This document shows positions 1 through 8,885 of a stretch of DNA of 64,000 nucleotides, in pieces (position 1 is the stretch's first letter; every line of letters starts with the position of its first letter). A program made the translations under genes and the position numbers. This stretch comes from Chitinophaga terrae (ex Kim and Jung 2007) (GTDB lineage Bacteria; Bacteroidota; Bacteroidia; Chitinophagales; Chitinophagaceae). Below the pieces are notes generated by a model. The model was given only the letters and a program-made list of their open reading frames with translations, did not search any database and had not been told where the DNA came from. The DNA lies in assembly GCF_900107795.1 (NCBI RefSeq), contig NZ_FNRL01000008.1, positions 1 through 64,000 of the forward strand. The letters are read 5' to 3'.

Positions 1-95
1 CCTCCGAAATTCAGGAGATTTTTTGGCCCAGTGACCTCCGAAATAATTGGCAAATAAAACCGAATTAACTGGCCCATTGACCTCCGTTATAGACA
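1..95. mobile_element. Terminal repeats of an IS21-like insertion sequence (end only)
   Basis: Three tandem units of about 22-24 bp begin near 24, 48 and 70. Each starts TGGC and ends in a CCG-type box: GGCCCAGTGACCTCCG at 25-40, a diverged middle unit, and GGCCCATTGACCTCCG at 71-86. The tail of a further unit (CCTCCG) is at 1-6. Tandem imperfect repeats at the tip are typical of IS21-family elements, and the block ends near an ACA at 93-95. The transposase genes would lie left of the window. The family assignment is inference from the repeat layout. Confidence 0.5.
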
Positions 96-100
96 AGGAT

Positions 101-352
101 ATGCTTGCTTTGCTCGAAGCTGTGGTAGGCATCAAAAATGAACTGCTGTATATCAGGGAATATTTTCATCCACTCTTAAAAGGGGAAATCTACCTGTCAG
201 ACGAACAGGTTTGCGAGATGTTGCATATCAGCAAACGGACGTTGCAACAGTACAGGAATGACGGACTGATACCTTTTATCAAGCTCGAACGGAAAATCCT
301 TTTTCGTGAAAGCGATATTTGCAAGGTGTTGGAAGATAACTATCAGCGTTAG
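101..352 (+). CDS. Helix-turn-helix (HTH_17/excisionase-like) DNA-binding protein, probably 5'-truncated
   Basis: Small DNA-binding protein of the kind carried by Bacteroidota integrative elements, where such proteins act in excision or transfer control. The sequence shows a MerR/excisionase-like winged HTH: YLSDEQVCEMLHISKRTLQQ followed by a wing and RESDICKVLEDNY. The reading frame runs upstream to a TTG at 47, but those first 18 residues are encoded by the IS-like repeat block (1-95). The start is therefore set at the first ATG after it (101, 83 aa). The family normally has a few more N-terminal residues, so the original start was probably lost to the IS insertion. A strong terminator follows at 377-405. 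Its target is unknown. Confidence 0.65.
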   Translation: MLALLEAVVGIKNELLYIREYFHPLLKGEIYLSDEQVCEMLHISKRTLQQYRNDGLIPFIKLERKILFRESDICKVLEDNYQR

Positions 353-376
353 CCGATTGAAAGAATACCCTAAAAA

Positions 377-405
377 ACAGCCCACTGCTTAAAGCGGTGG
401 GCTGT
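377..405 (+). terminator. Rho-independent terminator after the HTH gene
   Basis: Perfect GC-rich stem ACAGCCCAC / GTGGGCTGT (377-385 and 397-405), extended by GC pairs towards the loop, followed by TGGTGTTTT. It lies 25 bp past the HTH stop codon. The preceding A-run means it may also serve the leftward DUF262 gene that ends at 423. Confidence 0.75.
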
Positions 406-422
406 GGTGTTTTATAAAAGGT

Positions 423-2213
423 CTATATCTCTATTTTCCAAATATCTTTTGAAAGTTCGTATAACAAATTTTGTCTATCAATTATCGTTTCTTTATTCCA
501 ATATTCGTAAGACCTTAATTTTAGATTTAACCTTGTAACAGATGAATTTATTCCAATCGTATCTAATCCTGCTATTGATTTGGAAATATAAAATGGCGAT
601 TTAGAATATTCAATAACTTTTTTTGAAAAGAAGTCGTTACCAACCACAATATTCATCGTTTTTTCAAGCAAAGTCAAATTTCCTAATCTGATTTTTAAAT
701 CATCGTATTCCTCGCCAATTTCATTACGAAGACTTTCTGTTGGATTAAAAGGTAAAATATGCTCAATTTCAACTCCTTTGGTAATATAGTTATCTAAAAC
801 TTGTGGAATGTACGAGCCTAATCTTTCTTGGTCTAAATATTGTGCAATTTTTGCTAAAATATATCTAATTCTGTATTGTTGCAGGTTATTCTGACGAGTT
901 TCTGTAAAGTATAATTTGTATTCGTTTTCTTTCGATGTGATTACAGGTTGAATATTTTCTTTTACGAAATTATTCAATTCTTCCCTGCTTTTAATTCTTA
1001 ATACAGATTTAGCCCATTTTGAAAAGTTTCTTTCAAACTCTTTTGTTGGCTCTTTTGTAATGAAGTAATAAAAAACCAAAGTTTCTATCTGCTTTGCAAA
1101 ATGATTAAACAAATCTTGTGGTAAATTTCTTCCCGCTAAAAGCAATATCAAATGTTGTTTAAAAGCTCCTCCTCCAAGTTTGGAAATATTGTCTAAATAG
1201 ACATTTTTACTACCGTCCTTGTTTAGTCCTTTAAAGAAATTAATATAACAAGTTGCATTTTCCAAAAGAAGTTCAACAAACTCAAAAGGCTCTTTTTCAT
1301 AGTTGCATTGAGCAACATTTTCAGGTCTTATAAACCATTTATAAATTTCCTCCTCTCGGATAATTTCTTCTCCTCGCTGATTATTTACCTTATAATTGGA
1401 CATTATGAAATAACGAAGAAAACGCAAAGGTTTTTCATTATTCTTTTCCAAAAGCTTAATCAGCGTTTTCCATTTATCTTTTAATGAATTGAAATCATTT
1501 CTATTAACTTGCCTGAATAAAAGGTTTTTCAATAAATCCATAGGATTTAATCCAACTCCTCTTTCATTAATTGTTTCAAATATTTTTAAAGCGTCGTTTA
1601 TTTCTGGTGTTTCAATTTGGATAAATTTCAGTTTTCTAAAAATATAAACAAAGAACTTTTTTAGCTTTACTGGGTCTTCATCTTCCTTAAATCTGTTTTT
1701 TAGAAATGAGATTACATTTTCATACGCATTATAAAGTCTTTCTGCTGAACCTGTTAAATTTTCAGGTCTTTCTAAATTATTAGCAATTTTTGAAAGAATA
1801 TTTGAACTGTCTTTATATTGCAGTTCGAGTTTATAGCAATCAACACTATCTCCTAATGCATTGACTGTTTTGTCTTTAATCATTCTCTCAATTGTGTCTG
1901 TATCGATTTCTCGTTCTCGATAAATTTTCTTAAAAGCGCAAATTATTAAGAAGATAGAAGTTGTTCTTTGTTGTCCATCAATCAATTCGTAAAAGCCATC
2001 ATTATTTTTAAAAACAACTGTACTTCCTATAAAATATTCTTTATTAGGATTAAAATCAAATTCTTCGTAAATGTCATCTAAAAGTTGATTGATTTGTACT
2101 TCTGTCCAGACGTACTCTCTTTGATAATCAGGAACGACATAAAAATTTTTAAAACAATTCTCCACATCCAAATAATTAAACTGTATTTGGATATTATTTG
2201 TGCTATTACTCAT
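423..2213 (-). CDS. DUF262/DUF1524 protein (GmrSD-like type IV restriction or phage-defence protein)
   Basis: 596 aa. The N-terminal DUF262 domain has PDYQREYVW at 28-36 and the signature DGQQRTTS at 79-86, part of the ParB-like nucleotide-binding fold of GmrS. The C-terminal DUF1524 domain has EHILP with H485 and P488, and GNLTLL at 511-516, a His-Me-finger (HNH) nuclease signature. In GmrSD and SspE relatives these two domains couple NTP hydrolysis to cleavage of modified or sensed phage DNA. Here both are on one chain, as in single-chain type IV enzymes. The gene is strikingly AT-rich next to the chromosome and stands alone between the HTH gene and the integrase remnant, which fits defence cargo of a mobile element. 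No modification gene is visible nearby. The substrate is unknown. Confidence 0.85.
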   Translation of the reverse strand: MSNSTNNIQIQFNYLDVENCFKNFYVVPDYQREYVWTEVQINQLLDDIYEEFDFNPNKEYFIGSTVVFKNNDGFYELIDGQQRTTSIFLIICAFKKIYREREIDTDTIERMIKDKTVNALGDSVDCYKLELQYKDSSNILSKIANNLERPENLTGSAERLYNAYENVISFLKNRFKEDEDPVKLKKFFVYIFRKLKFIQIETPEINDALKIFETINERGVGLNPMDLLKNLLFRQVNRNDFNSLKDKWKTLIKLLEKNNEKPLRFLRYFIMSNYKVNNQRGEEIIREEEIYKWFIRPENVAQCNYEKEPFEFVELLLENATCYINFFKGLNKDGSKNVYLDNISKLGGGAFKQHLILLLAGRNLPQDLFNHFAKQIETLVFYYFITKEPTKEFERNFSKWAKSVLRIKSREELNNFVKENIQPVITSKENEYKLYFTETRQNNLQQYRIRYILAKIAQYLDQERLGSYIPQVLDNYITKGVEIEHILPFNPTESLRNEIGEEYDDLKIRLGNLTLLEKTMNIVVGNDFFSKKVIEYSKSPFYISKSIAGLDTIGINSSVTRLNLKLRSYEYWNKETIIDRQNLLYELSKDIWKIEI

Positions 2214-2280
2214 TTTTTATTTAGATTTCAATAGATTGAGGTTCGTAAAATTCATATTTTTGAAGAAGCTAAAGTACAAA

Positions 2281-2312
2281 AAAACCAATACAAAAACGGT
2301 ATTGGCTTTTTT
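2281..2312 (-). terminator. Terminator downstream of the integrase remnant
   Basis: Stem CCAATAC (2285-2291) / GTATTGG (2299-2305), flanked by an A-run on the left and a T-run on the right, so it could terminate in both directions. It lies 25 bp past the integrase stop codon and about 70 bp upstream of the DUF262 start, insulating the two. Confidence 0.7.
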
Positions 2313-2329
2313 TAATCACTTTATTGGCT

Positions 2330-3315
2330 TTAGAGTTGAGCCACAAAAGAGCGTTCCAAACCCTTAAACTTGTGCGATACTTTTTGCATATCTTTTCCGA
2401 CTTTCTCATTAAGTATCTTGGCGTAAATCTGAGTAGTAGCAATGTTTTTATGTCCTAACATTTTGCTCAAACTTTCCAACGGAACACCCTCGCTCAAAAA
2501 CAAAGTGGCAAAGGTATGGCGTGCCAAATGAAAGGTTACTTTCTTTTCTTTCAGGCATTCAATCTGTTGTGATATTCGTTTCAAGCTATCATTGCAGACG
2601 GTGTTTGATGGTACGGGAAATATCTTGTCGTCCTTTGATAATCCTGCATATTTCTCAATAATCATTTTGGGAATATCTAAGCAAGATGCTTTCTGCTCAT
2701 TGCCAATCGGCAAAGTGTGGTAAAGCCAATCATATACAGCCAAATCGTGTTATGTGTCAAGCTTTGGTCATCACGTAGGTAGTAATCAAAGTACTGTACA
2801 AAATCAGGAGTAAGGTCGTTAAAAGACACATCGGAGTAACCGTATTTTGTAAGTACAAAATTGCGAAGATGTCCTAATAGTGTTTTATACTTACTTCGTG
2901 TTCCATTTACCCGAAGCCCGCTATTGACCTTTTTCTCATAGTCGGAAAGAAACTGTTCATAGAACTTGAAAAAGGTCATTTCTCCGCTTTCCATACCGAG
3001 GAAGGCATTTTTAAGTTTAGTACTGTTTACAGCCCCCTCGTTCTTCAGAATTTTGGAATAGCATTCCTCAATGCCCAAACGGATTTTATCAAGCTTGCCG
3101 TTCACATCTTGGGCTTCTCGGCTTTTTCCTAAAACCCTGCCGTACTTCAAATCCCAATTTGATGCAGAAATATCCAGCTTGGTACTGAATGCAGACTGAT
3201 TACCGTTTATGGTAATTCTGCACATAACCGTAACTTTCCCGTTCTTCTTCGGGGCATTCTTTTTAAGGTAGAAAAGAACCTTAAACGTTGATTTTTTTGT
3301 CGTTTCCATACTCAC
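2330..3315 (-). pseudogene. Tyrosine recombinase (Bacteroidota integrase), internal deletion and frameshift
   Basis: Two frames together make a degraded integrase. The first part (3315-2677, 212 aa) carries the arm-binding domain and the SAM-like core-binding domain, ending at RKHLA and a stop. The second part is read in another frame down to 2330. It resumes at about 2685 with LDIPKMIIEKYAG and holds the C-terminal catalytic residues HLAR (H72, R75 of that fragment), GHKN (H98) and tyrosine nucleophile Y107. Joined, they give about 325 residues against roughly 400 for intact relatives. The missing stretch, about 80 codons between RKHLA and LDIPK, is where the first catalytic arginine region lies. 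The enzyme is almost certainly dead, so the island would be immobile without help in trans. Confidence 0.85.
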
Positions 3316-3418
3316 AATTCTTAATGATAAAATTAAACCTATGTGAGCTACTGAACAATATGAAAAACTATGCAGAAAGCTGAAATACAGTGTTTTATAT
3401 CGATTGTTTCGAATATTT

Positions 3419-3449
3419 AAAAGTAACGTTTTAGTAACCTTACTTTTGC
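3419..3449. other. Candidate attachment site region of the integrated element
   Basis: In the gap between the integrase start and the coaA terminator there is an inverted repeat AAAAGTAA (3419-3426) / TTACTTTT (3440-3447) enclosing a second GTAAC copy. TTACTTTTGC at 3440-3449 matches the CTnDOT-type core GTANNTTTGC at 9 of 10 positions. Its position right behind the integrase is where such an element ends. The other att copy is outside the window, so this is only a candidate. Confidence 0.25.
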
Positions 3450-3494
3450 CTAACCTCGCTTTTTTCTGCTTTTTACATCATTACCAAAAAATCA

Positions 3495-3529
3495 AAAACG
3501 ATTGTAAAGCCTTTATTTACAATCGTTTT
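3495..3529 (-). terminator. Terminator of coaA
   Basis: Perfect 14-bp inverted repeat AAAACGATTGTAAA (3495-3508) / TTTACAATCGTTTT (3516-3529) with a 7-nt loop. It lies 69 bp beyond the coaA stop codon in the direction of transcription, and the leftward transcript continues into TGATTTTTT. It marks where chromosomal DNA is likely to resume next to the element. Confidence 0.6.
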
Positions 3530-3597
3530 ACCTGTTATTAATCTTTGATGTATTTTTACTGAAAATTTATTTTAAATAACCGTTGGTCCTACAACAC

Positions 3598-4554
3598 TTA
3601 TATTTTCCTTAACTGGATAGACTGTACAAAATGATGATGTCCTTTTTCCAGGATCAGGCTTGAACGGAACTTAGTAGGTGCAATGTTTTGTTCCAGGTTA
3701 GGTTTGTTGATATCCTCCCAGATCTGCGTAGCTAATTCAACTGTCGCAGTATCTGAAAGATGGGCATATCGGTGAAAGAATGAATCCGGGCTTTGGAAAG
3801 CCGTTTTCCGCAGGGTTTCAAATCGGGAAATATACCATTTACGAATGTCTTTCTCCGCAGCATCTACATAGATACTGAAATCAAAGAAATCGGAGACATA
3901 TACGGCCGGATCTTTTTGCTGCTGCCTGGGCCTTACCTGCAAAACGTTAACTCCTTCAACTATAACAATATCAGGCCGTTCAATCCACTGTAATTGTCCT
4001 GGCAGCACATCGTATTCCAGGTGCGAGTATAACGGCGCCGCTACTTTTTCTTTACCGGATTTAACATCCGCTAAAAAATGTATCAGCCTTTTAATATCAT
4101 AACTTTCCGGGAACCCTTTCCTGTTCATCAGGTTGTTGGCTTCCAATACCTTGTTCGGGTAAAGAAATCCATCTGTCGTTACCAGGTCTACTTTCGGATG
4201 ATTAGACCATCCCTGCAGGAGTCGCTGCAATACCCTGGCAGTAGTACTTTTTCCTACAGCCACGCTTCCGGCGATACCGATAATATATGGCACTTTGCTC
4301 TCATGACTGCTGAGAAATTTACTGGTAGCATTGTGAAGCTGCTGCGAAGATGTTACATATAAATTCAGCAATTGAGCCAGTGGAAGATAAACCTGTTGAA
4401 TTTCTTCTTTAGTAAGCGGTTCATTCATCCCATGTAATGGCTCCAGATCATAGTCGTGCAGTTGCAGCATGGCGTCGCCGCTTCTTTCAGCCCATTCCTT
4501 ACGGGTGAAAGTGATATAGGGAGTGTAGCGTTCGCGTTTCAGAGAAGTGGTCAT
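3598..4554 (-). CDS. coaA: Type I pantothenate kinase
   Basis: Cytosolic kinase that phosphorylates pantothenate with ATP, the first and usually limiting step of coenzyme A synthesis. 318 aa, matching the roughly 316 aa of the bacterial type I (PRK/uridine-kinase-like) enzyme. The P-loop GSVAVGKS is at 96-103 (K102), followed by the family motifs [27 protein letters not shown] and IVEGVNVLQ in the expected order. The start ATG gives the normal N-terminus ([12 protein letters not shown]). It reads leftward and ends beside the mobile-element junction. A hairpin at 4575-4663 separates it from the aldehyde dehydrogenase gene upstream, so it probably has its own promoter. Confidence 0.94.
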   Translation of the reverse strand: MTTSLKRERYTPYITFTRKEWAERSGDAMLQLHDYDLEPLHGMNEPLTKEEIQQVYLPLAQLLNLYVTSSQQLHNATSKFLSSHESKVPYIIGIAGSVAVGKSTTARVLQRLLQGWSNHPKVDLVTTDGFLYPNKVLEANNLMNRKGFPESYDIKRLIHFLADVKSGKEKVAAPLYSHLEYDVLPGQLQWIERPDIVIVEGVNVLQVRPRQQQKDPAVYVSDFFDFSIYVDAAEKDIRKWYISRFETLRKTAFQSPDSFFHRYAHLSDTATVELATQIWEDINKPNLEQNIAPTKFRSSLILEKGHHHFVQSIQLRKI

Positions 4555-4574
4555 TCTGCGTGTTTAGTTATTTA

Positions 4575-4663
4575 CGGATGTTTAATGTTGTAACCAGGCA
4601 ACTTTTCTAAAAAAGTGCCTCAATTTCCGTATATGTCGGCAAAATTCCAACATTAAACATCCG
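4575..4663 (-). terminator. Long inverted repeat between aldehyde dehydrogenase gene and coaA
   Basis: Perfect 16-bp arms CGGATGTTTAATGTTG (4575-4590) / CAACATTAAACATCCG (4648-4663) enclose a second, imperfect hairpin (GGCAACTTTT ... AAAAGTGCC, about 4597-4619). It fills the gap immediately after the aldehyde dehydrogenase stop codon. It could be a terminator or a regulatory leader structure for coaA. A related motif occurs at 63569-63610. Confidence 0.5.
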
Positions 4664-4669
4664 CAAATA

Positions 4670-6025
4670 TTATTGTTGTATATAAACGGTCTTTATATTC
4701 AGGAATTCATGGGTGCCTTCCAGCGACAATTCCCTGCCATATCCTGATTCTTTAATTCCCCCAAACGGTAAACGGGCGTCAGATCTCACCATTGCGTTAA
4801 TAAACACATTACCGCTTTCTATTTGTTTCGCCAGCCTGGCAGCTTTGTCCAGGTCGCTGGTCCACAAAGCGGCGCCCAGCCCGAAATTCGTTTCATTGGC
4901 CAGCGCAATTGCTGCGTCTTCATTGTCAGCTTCAACAATCACCGCTATAGGGCCAAATGTTTCTTCTTTAAAGGCAGTGGTAGAAACGGTTACATTCCTT
5001 AACAGGGTAGGAGCAAAGTTACAACCTTCGTGATAACCGCCCACAAGTACTTCTGCGCCCTCGCTAATGCTGGCCTGGAGTTGGCTGGCCAGTTCTTCTG
5101 CCAGGTCTAACCGCGCCATAGGACCGATATTGGTCGCTTCGTCGGTAGGATCGCCCTGTTTTAATCCTTCGATGATCCGCTTAACTTCAGCTGTAAACGC
5201 AGGCGCAACCTCTTTTTCAACGATCCAGCGCTTGGCGGCGATACACGACTGCCCGGCATTTTGCATACGACCTTGTACAGCGGTTTTAGCTGCTGCTTCC
5301 AGGTCTGCATCCTTCAGGACAATGAATGGATCGCTTCCGCCCAGCTCCAATACAGTTTTCTTAATATATTTTCCTGCCAGGGCGGCAACACTTCTGCCGG
5401 CAGGCGTACTTCCGGTAAGGGTAACGCCCTGTACCCTCGAATCAGCAAACACCGGTTCCAGGTCTTTCGAGGATACGAGCAACGATTGGAAACTTCCTTC
5501 AGGGAAACCGCTTTCCATGAATAATTTCTCTATAGCCAATGCGCAGCCGCTTACGTTGCTGGCATGTTTCAATAATCCTGTATTTCCTGCCAGGATATTG
5601 GGAATCGCAAACCTGAAAACCTGCCAGTAAGGGAAGTTCCAGGGCATAATGGCAAGGATGATCCCTTTCGGTTCATATGATACATAACTTTTATAAGCGT
5701 CAGACTTTATCGGCCTGGGAGCCAGCATAGATTCAATGTTCTCTGCATAGTATTCTGCTGTTGTCGCACATTTTAATACCTCGGCCCGCGATTCCCTGAG
5801 CGGTTTACCCATTTCACTGGTAATTAAGGCTGCATGCTCATCTACATCTTTTCTTAAGGATTCTGCTATCTGCATCATCCATTCTCTTCGTTGCGTTAAA
5901 GGGATCTGCAATTGCTGACGATATGCCCGGTAACCTAATTCCAGTTTCTGCTCTGTTTCCTGTGGGGTATGCGCTGTGTATACCGCGATGGTCTCCTGTG
6001 TAAATGGATTAATGCTTGTAAACAT
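4670..6025 (-). CDS. NAD(P)-dependent aldehyde dehydrogenase, succinate-semialdehyde dehydrogenase type
   Basis: Oxidises an aldehyde to the carboxylate with NAD(P). 451 aa, the length of the short Sad/YneI-like subgroup. Seen: MPWNFPYWQ near 127-135, the glycine turn TLTGSTPAGR near 202-211, general base E227 in ELGGSDPF, nucleophile C261 in NAGQSCIAAKR, and the C-terminal PFGGIKESGYGRE. The overall pattern (short N-terminus, YEPKGIILAIMPWNFP) is closest to succinate-semialdehyde dehydrogenases, but substrate cannot be read from sequence. It is divergently transcribed from an MFS carrier, with a good promoter at 6077-6105. Confidence 0.87.
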   Translation of the reverse strand: MFTSINPFTQETIAVYTAHTPQETEQKLELGYRAYRQQLQIPLTQRREWMMQIAESLRKDVDEHAALITSEMGKPLRESRAEVLKCATTAEYYAENIESMLAPRPIKSDAYKSYVSYEPKGIILAIMPWNFPYWQVFRFAIPNILAGNTGLLKHASNVSGCALAIEKLFMESGFPEGSFQSLLVSSKDLEPVFADSRVQGVTLTGSTPAGRSVAALAGKYIKKTVLELGGSDPFIVLKDADLEAAAKTAVQGRMQNAGQSCIAAKRWIVEKEVAPAFTAEVKRIIEGLKQGDPTDEATNIGPMARLDLAEELASQLQASISEGAEVLVGGYHEGCNFAPTLLRNVTVSTTAFKEETFGPIAVIVEADNEDAAIALANETNFGLGAALWTSDLDKAARLAKQIESGNVFINAMVRSDARLPFGGIKESGYGRELSLEGTHEFLNIKTVYIQQ

Positions 6026-6076
6026 GACTGTGGGCTTTTTAGCTTGCGCTGTTAGTGAATAGTCATCATCGGATTA

Positions 6077-6105
6077 CAAATTTACCGTTTTCTGATTAAA
6101 GCCAA
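6077..6105 (-). promoter_or_regulatory. Promoter of the aldehyde dehydrogenase gene
   Basis: On the minus strand a TTG (complement of 6103-6105) is followed after 18 nt by TAAATTTG (complement of 6077-6084). This fits the Bacteroidota sigma-A consensus TTG-N19-TAnnTTTG. It lies about 50 bp upstream of the ATG and is back to back with the MFS promoter. Confidence 0.6.
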
Positions 6106-6122
6106 CTCCGGTACCTAATCAC

Positions 6123-6130
6123 TATCTTTG
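6123..6130 (+). promoter_or_regulatory. -7 element of the MFS gene promoter
   Basis: TATCTTTG matches TAnnTTTG and sits 22 bp before the ATG at 6153. No clear TTG was found at the -33 distance, so the upstream half is unproven. Confidence 0.45.
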
Positions 6131-6152
6131 CCCTCCTAAATCACCTAATTGT

Positions 6153-7319
6153 ATGGGGCTCAGTAGATGGAATATTATTATTATGGCTCTCTGTACGGGT
6201 TTGATCGTGGCTAACATTTATTACAGCCAGCCTTTAACCGTGCTGATCAGCCAGGAATTTCGTGTATCAGAAAGTAATGCAGGTCAGGTTACCTTTTTTA
6301 CTCAGGTAGGTTATGCTTTGGGCCTCCTGTTTTGTGTACCGTTAGGCGACAAGCTGGAACGTAAAAAGCAGATCATCGGGATGACCCTCGCGGCAGCCAT
6401 TTCCCTGGTAGGGGCGGCGCTGGCAAAAAATATGGCCATGCTGAAATTTACTGGTCTGCTGATCGGTTTTACTTCCGTTGTTCCTCAGCTGATCCTTCCG
6501 ATGGCGGCTCATTTATCCGATCCGGCCAGCCGGGGAAGGGTTATAGGTACCATTATGAGCGGATTACTGGTTGGCATCCTTTTGTCACGCACCCTGAGCG
6601 GCGTGGTTGGCCATCATCTTGGCTGGAGAGCAATGTTCTGGATTGCAGCAGGGATCAGCGGCTTGCTGGCCGGCATCATGACCGTATCATTTCCATCCAG
6701 CAAACCTAATTTCCAGGGCAGTTATTCCGACCTGATGGGATCTCTCATCACTTTGATCAAAGAACAGCCGATGCTGAGGGAAGCTTCCGCCATCAACGCC
6801 TGTTGCTTCGCCATGTTTGGTATGTTTTGGACAACGGTTGTGTTTTTGCTGTCGGATGCGCCTTTTCATTATACCAGCGAGCAAATCGGGTTAATGGGAC
6901 TGGCAGCAGCGGCAGGAGCGTTGGGCGCGCCACTGATCGGCAGGGTGGCCGACAAAAAGAATCCGCGCATTGCGATCGGTTACGGGATCATCTTCTTATT
7001 CGCCGGTTATATCCTGTTCTATATTTTCAGGGCAAATATCATTGGGATTATAGTGGGTATTATTGCCATTGACCTTGGGTTGCAGGGTATTCACGTGTCT
7101 AACCAGACAAGGATCTACACTATGATGCCGGAAGCCCGTAACAGGTTGAACACCGTTTTCATGACGGCGAGCTTTATTGGAACATCCCTGGGTTCAGGTA
7201 TCGGGCTATGGGTTTGGTCGGTTGATCAGTGGACGGGCGTTTGTATTGCCGGGCTGGCGTTGATCACGATGGCGCTGGTAATTTACCTGAGTACTTATAA
7301 AAAACCGGTTGCAGCGTAG
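6153..7319 (+). CDS. MFS transporter (DHA1-like)
   Basis: Inner-membrane secondary transporter of the major facilitator superfamily. 388 aa with about 12 hydrophobic segments. The cytoplasmic signature between segments 2 and 3 is recognisable as PLGDKLERKKQIIG, and the matching half-way motif is RVADKKNPRIAIG. The N-terminus ALCTGLIVANIYYSQPL is typical of the drug:H+ antiporter-1 branch that holds many sugar- or drug-efflux proteins. The substrate is unknown. It is divergent from the aldehyde dehydrogenase gene, which hints at a shared physiological role but does not prove one. A strong terminator at 7335-7360 follows. Confidence 0.86.
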   Translation: MGLSRWNIIIMALCTGLIVANIYYSQPLTVLISQEFRVSESNAGQVTFFTQVGYALGLLFCVPLGDKLERKKQIIGMTLAAAISLVGAALAKNMAMLKFTGLLIGFTSVVPQLILPMAAHLSDPASRGRVIGTIMSGLLVGILLSRTLSGVVGHHLGWRAMFWIAAGISGLLAGIMTVSFPSSKPNFQGSYSDLMGSLITLIKEQPMLREASAINACCFAMFGMFWTTVVFLLSDAPFHYTSEQIGLMGLAAAAGALGAPLIGRVADKKNPRIAIGYGIIFLFAGYILFYIFRANIIGIIVGIIAIDLGLQGIHVSNQTRIYTMMPEARNRLNTVFMTASFIGTSLGSGIGLWVWSVDQWTGVCIAGLALITMALVIYLSTYKKPVAA

Positions 7320-7334
7320 CAACAATGTTAATAA

Positions 7335-7360
7335 AAAGGGCTGACCTGCGTCAGCCCTTT
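7335..7360. terminator. Bidirectional terminator between MFS gene and pyk
   Basis: Perfect 11-bp stem AAAGGGCTGAC (7335-7345) / GTCAGCCCTTT (7350-7360) with a 4-nt loop. It lies between the convergent MFS and pyk genes, 15 and 27 bp from their stop codons. Confidence 0.85.
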
Positions 7361-7386
7361 GTTATGATAAAATGGTAAGGATCAGA

Positions 7387-8874
7387 TTAATCTACCTTTG
7401 TGATCTTTAAAGTATTGGTAGGCAGATGATCTTTCACCGGAGTGCTGCCTGTGTTAACACAAACATCTCCTGGCTTGATAAAGCCTCTTTCTTTAAGAAT
7501 GCTGATTTGGTCGAAGATGATATCGTCGAGGCTTTCTTCTTCTTCATAATAGAAAGCGCGAACGCCCCAGCTCAGGCTAAGTTGGTTTACCAGGGTTCTT
7601 TCTTTGGTAAATACATATAATGGGCTGCGTGGACGATAACTACTGAGCATGAAACCGGTGTAACCGCTTTGGGTCATACCAATTAATGCATCGGCATCCA
7701 GGTCTTCCGCTATCTTACAAGCGTTGTAGCACAATGCATCGCTCAGGAAGGTAGGAGAGTGACGGTGAGGGATCAGGTTACGATTGTAGATGATCGCTTC
7801 TTTTTCAACTTCCTGGATGATCTTGTTCATAGTTTGAATAACCAGCTCAGGGAATTGACCGGTTGCTGTTTCACCGCTCAGCATTACTGCATCGGCGCCT
7901 TCCAGTACCGCGTTAGCTACGTCAGTGATTTCGCTACGGTTAGGACGGGTACGATCGATCATGCTTTCCATCATTTGTGTTGCCACAATCACAGGTTTCG
8001 CACGGTGAATACATTTACGGATAATATCTTTCTGGATCATCGGGATCTGTTCAACAGGTAATTCTACCCCGAGGTCTCCACGGGCAATCATTACGCCATC
8101 GCTTTCCCAGATGATTTCTTTCAGGTTTTGAATAGCTTCAGGTTTCTCAATTTTAGAGATCACCTTCATTTTTGAGTTGCGGGCCTGTAAACGTTTACGT
8201 AGATCTGTCAGGTCTTTTACGCTACGAACAAAGGAAAGGGCAACCCAGTCGCATTCCTGGTCGATAATGAATTCCAGGTCTGTAATATCTTTTTCTGTCA
8301 GGGCAGGGAGGGATATTTTAGTATCCGGGAGGTTAAAGCCTTTTTTGGAAGACAGTACTCCTGGTAAAGTTACTTCAGCTTTGATTTCGCCATTGTCGGT
8401 GATCTCTCTTACTACTGTTTCAATTTTACCATCATCCAGCAGGATTTTTTGTCCTGGTCTCAGGTCTTTGTACAGATCCGGGTAAGAAACATAGATCCTT
8501 TCCATGTTCCCTACTAATTTCTGATTAACAAAGGTCAGTATATCGCCTCTTTTCAGAGGGAGTGCATTATTTTCGATTTCACCTACACGGAGTTTAGGGC
8601 CTTGAAGATCGGCCAGAATAGCTACGTTATAAGGTTCGGTTTTATTGATCTGACGGATGTATTCAATAATACGGAGTTTGTCTTCGTGTGATCCGTGAGA
8701 AAAGTTGAGGCGGAATACGTTAACACCGGCTTTTACCAATGCCAGTAGTCCTTCATAGGTATCACATGCTGGTCCAACAGTTGCCACAATCTTTGTTTTG
8801 TGGGATGAATGCTCTCTGCCAGCAGCGTTGTCCATCTGCTTGTGATAATATTTCGATAGATCCTTTGTACTCAT
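7387..8874 (-). CDS. pyk: Pyruvate kinase
   Basis: Cytosolic glycolytic enzyme converting phosphoenolpyruvate and ADP to pyruvate and ATP. 495 aa. Seen: TKIVATVGPA and NVFRLNFSHG at the N-terminus, the substrate/metal region KIEKPEAIQNL then IMIARGDLGVE (here VMIARGDLGVELP), and the downstream family stretch MMESMIDRTRPNRSEITDVANAV. The C-terminal allosteric domain is present. The ATG at 8874 leaves 11 bp after pfkA, so the two form an operon putting both committed ATP-linked glycolytic steps under one promoter. A terminator at 7335-7360 closes it. Confidence 0.97.
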   Translation of the reverse strand: MSTKDLSKYYHKQMDNAAGREHSSHKTKIVATVGPACDTYEGLLALVKAGVNVFRLNFSHGSHEDKLRIIEYIRQINKTEPYNVAILADLQGPKLRVGEIENNALPLKRGDILTFVNQKLVGNMERIYVSYPDLYKDLRPGQKILLDDGKIETVVREITDNGEIKAEVTLPGVLSSKKGFNLPDTKISLPALTEKDITDLEFIIDQECDWVALSFVRSVKDLTDLRKRLQARNSKMKVISKIEKPEAIQNLKEIIWESDGVMIARGDLGVELPVEQIPMIQKDIIRKCIHRAKPVIVATQMMESMIDRTRPNRSEITDVANAVLEGADAVMLSGETATGQFPELVIQTMNKIIQEVEKEAIIYNRNLIPHRHSPTFLSDALCYNACKIAEDLDADALIGMTQSGYTGFMLSSYRPRSPLYVFTKERTLVNQLSLSWGVRAFYYEEEESLDDIIFDQISILKERGFIKPGDVCVNTGSTPVKDHLPTNTLKITKVD

Positions 8875-8885
8875 AAGTCTAATTT

